Shown here piece by piece: positions 59,546 to 64,000 of a DNA stretch of 64,000 bases. Position 1 is the stretch's first letter. Each line of letters starts with the position of its first letter. Below the pieces are notes generated by a model. The model was given only the letters and a program-made list of their open reading frames with translations, did not search any database and was not told the origin of the DNA. This stretch comes from Euryodendron excelsum (Eukaryota > Streptophyta > Magnoliopsida > Ericales > Pentaphylacaceae), in NCBI GenBank assembly GCA_033060915.1, contig CM065387.1, positions 29,687,001 to 29,751,000 of the forward strand, given 5' to 3'. The position numbers and the translations under genes were made by a program.

Positions 59546-60547
59546 AAAGTGCGATATTCATTTGGATGTCTAAAATTCAAGTTAGGGTTTCAAGCCCTAA
59601 AACATGTTTTTAAAAGACTCGATTTTCGAACCATTTACAAAACTCTCATTTTGTCAAATCCTAGAAGTCCAATCCCAGGAAAATCCTATTTTTTCCAAAC
59701 TCAAGAACTTTCCTTTTTCAAGCCAAAATCATACCTTTTTTAAACTCTCAAAATCCTCCATTTTCAAATCAATCGAAACTTTCCTTTTCCAAACTTTCCT
59801 TTTTTAAATCAATCAAATCAACACCTTCCATTTCAAATTCTTCAAATCACTCCTTTTTCAAACCTTCCAAATTTAAACCCTAAACCCACCCCTTCCATTT
59901 TGGAAACAATCCAAACTTGCCTTTTTCAAAATCAAATCATATCTTTTCAAATCAAATCAAATCTTAATCTTCCTGAGAAGGAAATATTTCAAAAATCAAA
60001 TCTTTTTCAGAAGGCAACATTTCAAAAATTAAATCTTCCTGAAAAGGAAACATTTCCAAATCAAATCTTCTTGAAAGGGAAATACTTCCAAATCAAATCT
60101 TCCTTCAAAGGAAATATTTTCAAACTCAAACTTTCCTAAAAAGGAAACTTTTTAAAAATGAAAACTTTCTAAAAATAGAAAATCATTTCAAAATTTTAAC
60201 TTTTTCGGACTCTTGTCCAAACTACGACTGACATGATCCTCTTTAAGGAGGTACATATGCAACCCTTTATTGGGTGCGATCACAATCTTTTTCAAATTCT
60301 CAATTTCATTTTCAAACTCTAATCCTTCTTTCAAACTTTTTTTTCAAAAATTCAAACCCGTAGCACATCTTTAAATATGTTAGGTGGTGACTCCAAAGAC
60401 CTTTTCAAAAAGCCCCAATTAATTCCATTTCAAAAATTCAAACCCCATCGCATTCGTCCTTCTAGCAGGATGAGTTTTAACGAAAGAGCACCGTGCCAAT
60501 ACTCCCTCGGGCCAAGAGGGCTTGGTGTCCGGAAACAGGGCGCGATA

Positions 60548-62148
60548 GGCCCTTTCCTCCACTTTTTAAAATGTCACACACACACTGCACGTGCGCTTGC
60601 ATTTGCATCTTTACATTATTACCTAATTATGACCCTTCTAACTGAACAGTACTTTGATTGTGGGTGGATGCTATGTCAGTTTCTTAGCTTATGGCCTTAT
60701 AATGGTCCCCCCCTCTCAGATCACCAACCGATAATGGCACCACCTCGGGGAGTGGGCCTAGGTTTGAAGATCTGGGAATTGAGCCTTCTTAGGAAGCATT
60801 AGTAAAATCTGAACCTCATGCTCATGTAGAAACCATGCAAGCGAAACCTCTGTCGGATTTAAGACACTCACGTCAATTTCAAAACCATGGAGGAAAGGAC
60901 GACTACTTTACTTTTCTTTATCCTTGTATATTCCTGCTGTTATAATGCTTGTATAAATGTTCATGCATACATATTTACTTTATAATTGCATTCTCTATCT
61001 TTATACTCTTGGCATACACATACATGCATTTAATACTTCATCTCAAGATGAGAGTTCCAAAAAAACTCAAGTCACTGCATTCTCACGCATATGATCAATC
61101 CATAGAGAGTAACACCAAGCTCACTCTCCCTTGCATAAAACTTACCAAAATCCTAAGGGTTCCCATACAACCCTAAGGACTTATGGCATACATTTCAAAT
61201 CATCCCATAGAGAGGGGCCCCAATCCTTCTATGCTCACGGAGATAGGGATACCAACAAGACAAGGGGCAACCAAAAAGCAAGGTCTCTCAATGACCTCCT
61301 CAACATCAAACTCATAGAAGACAAATCCGAAGACTTAAGAGTAGTTTAGGATTTCAAATGTAAAAGTAGATAGGTGAAAGTCCTAAGGAAAATGTTCCCC
61401 CTCCCCCTATTACAATGTACTTCAATTGTATATACTCAAGCTCGAATTCAATGAATAGGTTACTATCTTTTCTTTATTTTTATAAATGAATGAATGAATG
61501 TATGAATGATTCCAGACACAAGTATGGTATTTGCATACAAAGGCAGCCCCCTATCTCTAAAAAGTGAGCAAAAAAAAATATATGCTCAGTCTCCCCCTCA
61601 AAGTAGGGGCACTCCTAGGACATGCATTGTATAAAAACTTTCAAGTCAAGGCACTACCTTCTCTTTTGTTTCTTGTCTTTTTTTCTCTCCCCCATCTCCC
61701 AAGGCCAAGAACACGAAAGGTTTAAGCAAGGACAAATGGGGTCTTCTAAAAGTCACTTATTTACTGCTATTATGCTATTCACATATTTGCGGCTATTCTG
61801 TGTATGCATGGATATCCATTCTAAAATAAGAGTTTCAAGAAACTCAAGTCACTGCATTCTCATGCATTTAATCAACCATAAAGAGAAAGGAGCAATTAAA
61901 TGTCATGTTAATCAAACCTACCAAAACTCCAAAGGGTTTCTCATCTGTAAAGATTCATGGCATACATAGAACCATGTCTTAAGAAGGACCCAAATCCCTC
62001 TCTGTCTGTAGAGGCAGGATTGCCTAAATAGAGAATCATCAATCGGCCCTTGCCGAAGAGGTATTGTATTACATAATAGCGGCAAAACCCCACCTCCATA
62101 TGGACTTATCATCATGCCTAGATTCCTTTACAGAAGGAACCTCTATAG
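60548..62148 (+). other. Leader of giant-LTR element, right part
   Basis: No credible protein is seen. A diverged direct duplication of about 220-270 bp (about 60990-61260 and 61790-62010) shares AACTCAAGTCACTGCATTCT and ATGGCATACAT. CATGCATTT-type motifs are repeated, and CCCCCTC runs occur at about 61402 and 61592. Long, repeat-bearing leaders before the first ORF are known for Ogre-type elements. The LTR starting at 62149 ends it. Confidence 0.55.
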
Positions 62149-64000
62149 TGTCAGCACCCCATTTTGCCCACTCGGCAATCTCCGGCCCGATTGGAAACAC
62201 CTACAAACCAACACAAGCACATTCAAGCCCAAACCTACTTTCCAGACCCAGTCCAAAAGGAAGAGGAGTTGAGTTATCTGAGAGTGTGGAGTTTACCTTA
62301 AATATAGCACTTGATTGGCATTTGAGCTAAGCGATAGGTAGCCGAGCTATCAAAAGGAAGAGGAGCCGTTGTTCTACTTTCACACAAACAACGAATAATT
62401 ATCCTTGCACAGCAAACTAGAATCGAAGGTGTTTCTTGTTCAAAAATCGAACCAAAGTTGCTCCCCCATGTTGGGGCAAATACAGGCAGTGAATGGATCC
62501 ATGCATCAACAGTTGCCATCTGAAAGACGTTATGAGAACTTTGAAATGAGCTTTATAGAGTACGCAATTTTACTTGAAATGAAGAGAGGCCCTCGCTTCT
62601 TCTACCATACAGCCAAAAGATGACCACTGCAAAGCCCATTTGAACCGGTTACATTCTGTTTAAAAAACCAGCCCAATGATCATTACCCACACTGGGTTAA
62701 GGCAAAAACATAAATACATCTTCCAAAGTTGGGAAGGCAAATGAAGCTAGTAATATCGCAAAGGCTACAAGAGCATCCTTGGCAGCAAGCATGAGAGTAG
62801 CAGTTAAAAAAAAAAAAGAAAAAAAAAAGAGAAAAGGAAAAAAATTAGAAATACAGGTACTACACAAGGACAAGAGGATTACAAGAAAGCAAGCCTTTTA
62901 TGAAAATGCTTAGAAAAGTTGTTTTTCTAAAAACTTGTGTTAGCATTCTTGTCATTTCTATTTCTAAAAACCGTTTTCAAAGTTGTTTTCTAAAAACCAC
63001 AATTCTAGGTTGATCCTAACCCTTTCATAGTTAGGGTTTTCCTGGAAAAGTGTGACATTTGAAATGGCTCCCGTTAGCCTATATTTGTTTCTTTTCAAAA
63101 ATGCGATCCTGAAATGATCCTAGTTCTTTAATGATTAGGGTTGTTTCAAGAAATGTGTGACATTCAAAATAACCCAAAAAGGTCTACATTTTTGGCCTCC
63201 TACCTTTGTTGTTTTTCAAGTCACAAGCCTAAAGTGATTCTTGCCTTCTAATGGCTAGAATGGCTTAGGTGAAGTGCGATATTCTTTTAGTTGTCTAAAA
63301 TCTAAGTTAGAGTTTCAGGTCCTAAAACATGTTTTCAAAAGACTCGATTTTCGAACCATTTACAAAATTGGCATTTGTCAAACCCTAGAAGTCCAATCCT
63401 AGGAAAATCCTGCTTTTGCCAACTTAGAAACCTTTCATTTTCAAACCAAGACCATACCATTTTTAGAATTCTACAAAATCTCTTATTTCCAAAACAATCA
63501 AATCATTCCATTTTAAAACCTTCCTAATTTAACCCTAAATCAACTCCTCCTATTTTGGAAACAAATCCAAACTTGCTTTTTTCAAACCAATCAAACCTTT
63601 TGCAAAAAGGGAACAAATCTTTTCAAAAAGGAAATAAAACCTTTTCAAATCTTTTCAAATCTTTTCGAAAGGAAACAAATCAAATCTTTCTCAAAAAACA
63701 AACAAACCTTTTCCAAAAATAAAATAAAATCTTTTCAAAATTCTCAAATCAAATATTTTTCAAATCTAATATTTTCAAATCAAATCAAATCTCTTCAAAC
63801 CAAATCAATCAATCATTTTAAATCAAATACAATCTTTCCTGAAAAGGAAATATTTTCAAAGTCCAATCTTCCTGAAAAGGAAATCACTCAAAGTCAAATT
63901 TTCCAAAAAAGGAAACATTTTAAACTCAAACTTTCTAAAAATGGAAACTTTCTAGAAATAGAAACCCATTTTAAAATTTCAACTCTTTCAATTAGACTCT
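62149..64000 (+). mobile_element. Giant LTR, subfamily B, partial, with internal replacement
   Basis: It starts TGTCAGCACCCC and matches 57280 onwards for about 110 bp (to about 62256). It resumes similarity at about 62945 in the stem-loop/U5 region and runs off the window. U3, the dyads and the TATA box are absent. The intervening 62257-62944 is unrelated. The left flank is TATAG; the right end is outside. Confidence 0.75.
62257..62944. other. Unrelated sequence replacing the LTR middle
   Basis: AAAGGAAGAGGAG occurs at its start (about 62255) and again at 62353. It contains an A/AG-rich run (62808-62847). No recognised gene. It could be an insertion plus deletion, or filler DNA at a repaired break. 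Confidence 0.45.

Larger units (their letters stand above)
57280..60547 (+). mobile_element. Giant solo LTR, subfamily B, 3.27 kb
   Basis: It starts TGTTAGCACCCC and ends CAGGGCGCGATA. The flanks are GGCCT (57275-57279) and GGCCC (60548-60552), one mismatch, and the leader continues on both sides. The end ATA matches the end of the other complete subfamily B copy (34687). It carries a TATA box (58681-58688), dyads (about 58502-58665), a perfect double stem-loop (59501-59545) and a short GGAAAC tract (about 59980-60180). Confidence 0.87.

Noticed and set aside
1..64000. tRNA, rRNA or organellar DNA insertions
   Set aside because: No cloverleaf with A/B boxes, rRNA core or plastid or mitochondrial gene was recognised by eye. 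A tRNAscan and organelle search would be decisive.

Overview
This 64 kb window looks like repeat-dense intergenic heterochromatin from a large plant genome, probably a dicot, though the species cannot be read from it. I see no intact cellular gene. Everything coding-like is a decayed transposable-element gene, and almost every open frame is a by-product of repeats. Most substitutions look like C>T/G>A decay of methylated DNA.

The dominant component is a family of giant LTRs, in sense orientation TG...TATAAATA...CA. There are eight copies. Subfamily A (about 4.4-5.4 kb) is at 3999-9379(-), 11112-16000(-), 19886-24974(-), 47501-51780(+, truncated) and 52500-56938(+). Subfamily B (about 3.3-3.7 kb) is at 34687-38417(-), 57280-60547(+) and 62149-64000(+, cut by the window end). 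Five are solo LTRs flanked by 5-bp target duplications (two perfect, three with one mismatch). Only 52500-56938 is followed by a primer-binding site and leader, which is of tRNA-Arg type as known for Ogre/Tat elements. No protein-coding internal region of this family is present.

Layout. 1-3650 is AT-rich, with a hAT MITE (1304-1490) and possible Helitron ends. 3651-17040 is an old element with diverged tandem repeats, split by two giant solo LTRs. 17041-25384 is an old LTR-like sequence containing a hAT-like element (17386-19393) with an exon/intron-like interior, and a third solo LTR. About 26100-52499 is one Tat-lineage Ty3/gypsy element on the + strand: gag from 26880, pol ending at 47201, then an antisense extra gene with introns. 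It was torn apart by later insertions. A complete chromodomain-bearing Ty3/gypsy element on the - strand (28757-41650, target duplication ACTTA) sits in its protease. A subfamily-B solo LTR sits inside that element's gag. A 1.2 kb hAT element (42880-44124) sits in the Tat reverse transcriptase. A giant LTR (47501-51780) sits in the antisense gene. 52500-64000 is a giant 5' LTR with primer site and leader, interrupted by a solo LTR (57280-60547) and then by another partial LTR.

The main unexplained structure is in the giant LTRs themselves. They carry a dyad of TGGCGCCACT / AGTGGCGCCA just upstream of the TATA box, a stem-loop whose arms covary between subfamilies, and about 1 kb of purine/pyrimidine-skewed short-period repeat. 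They also carry variable minisatellites in U3, and subfamily B has an apparently non-canonical TG...TA terminus.
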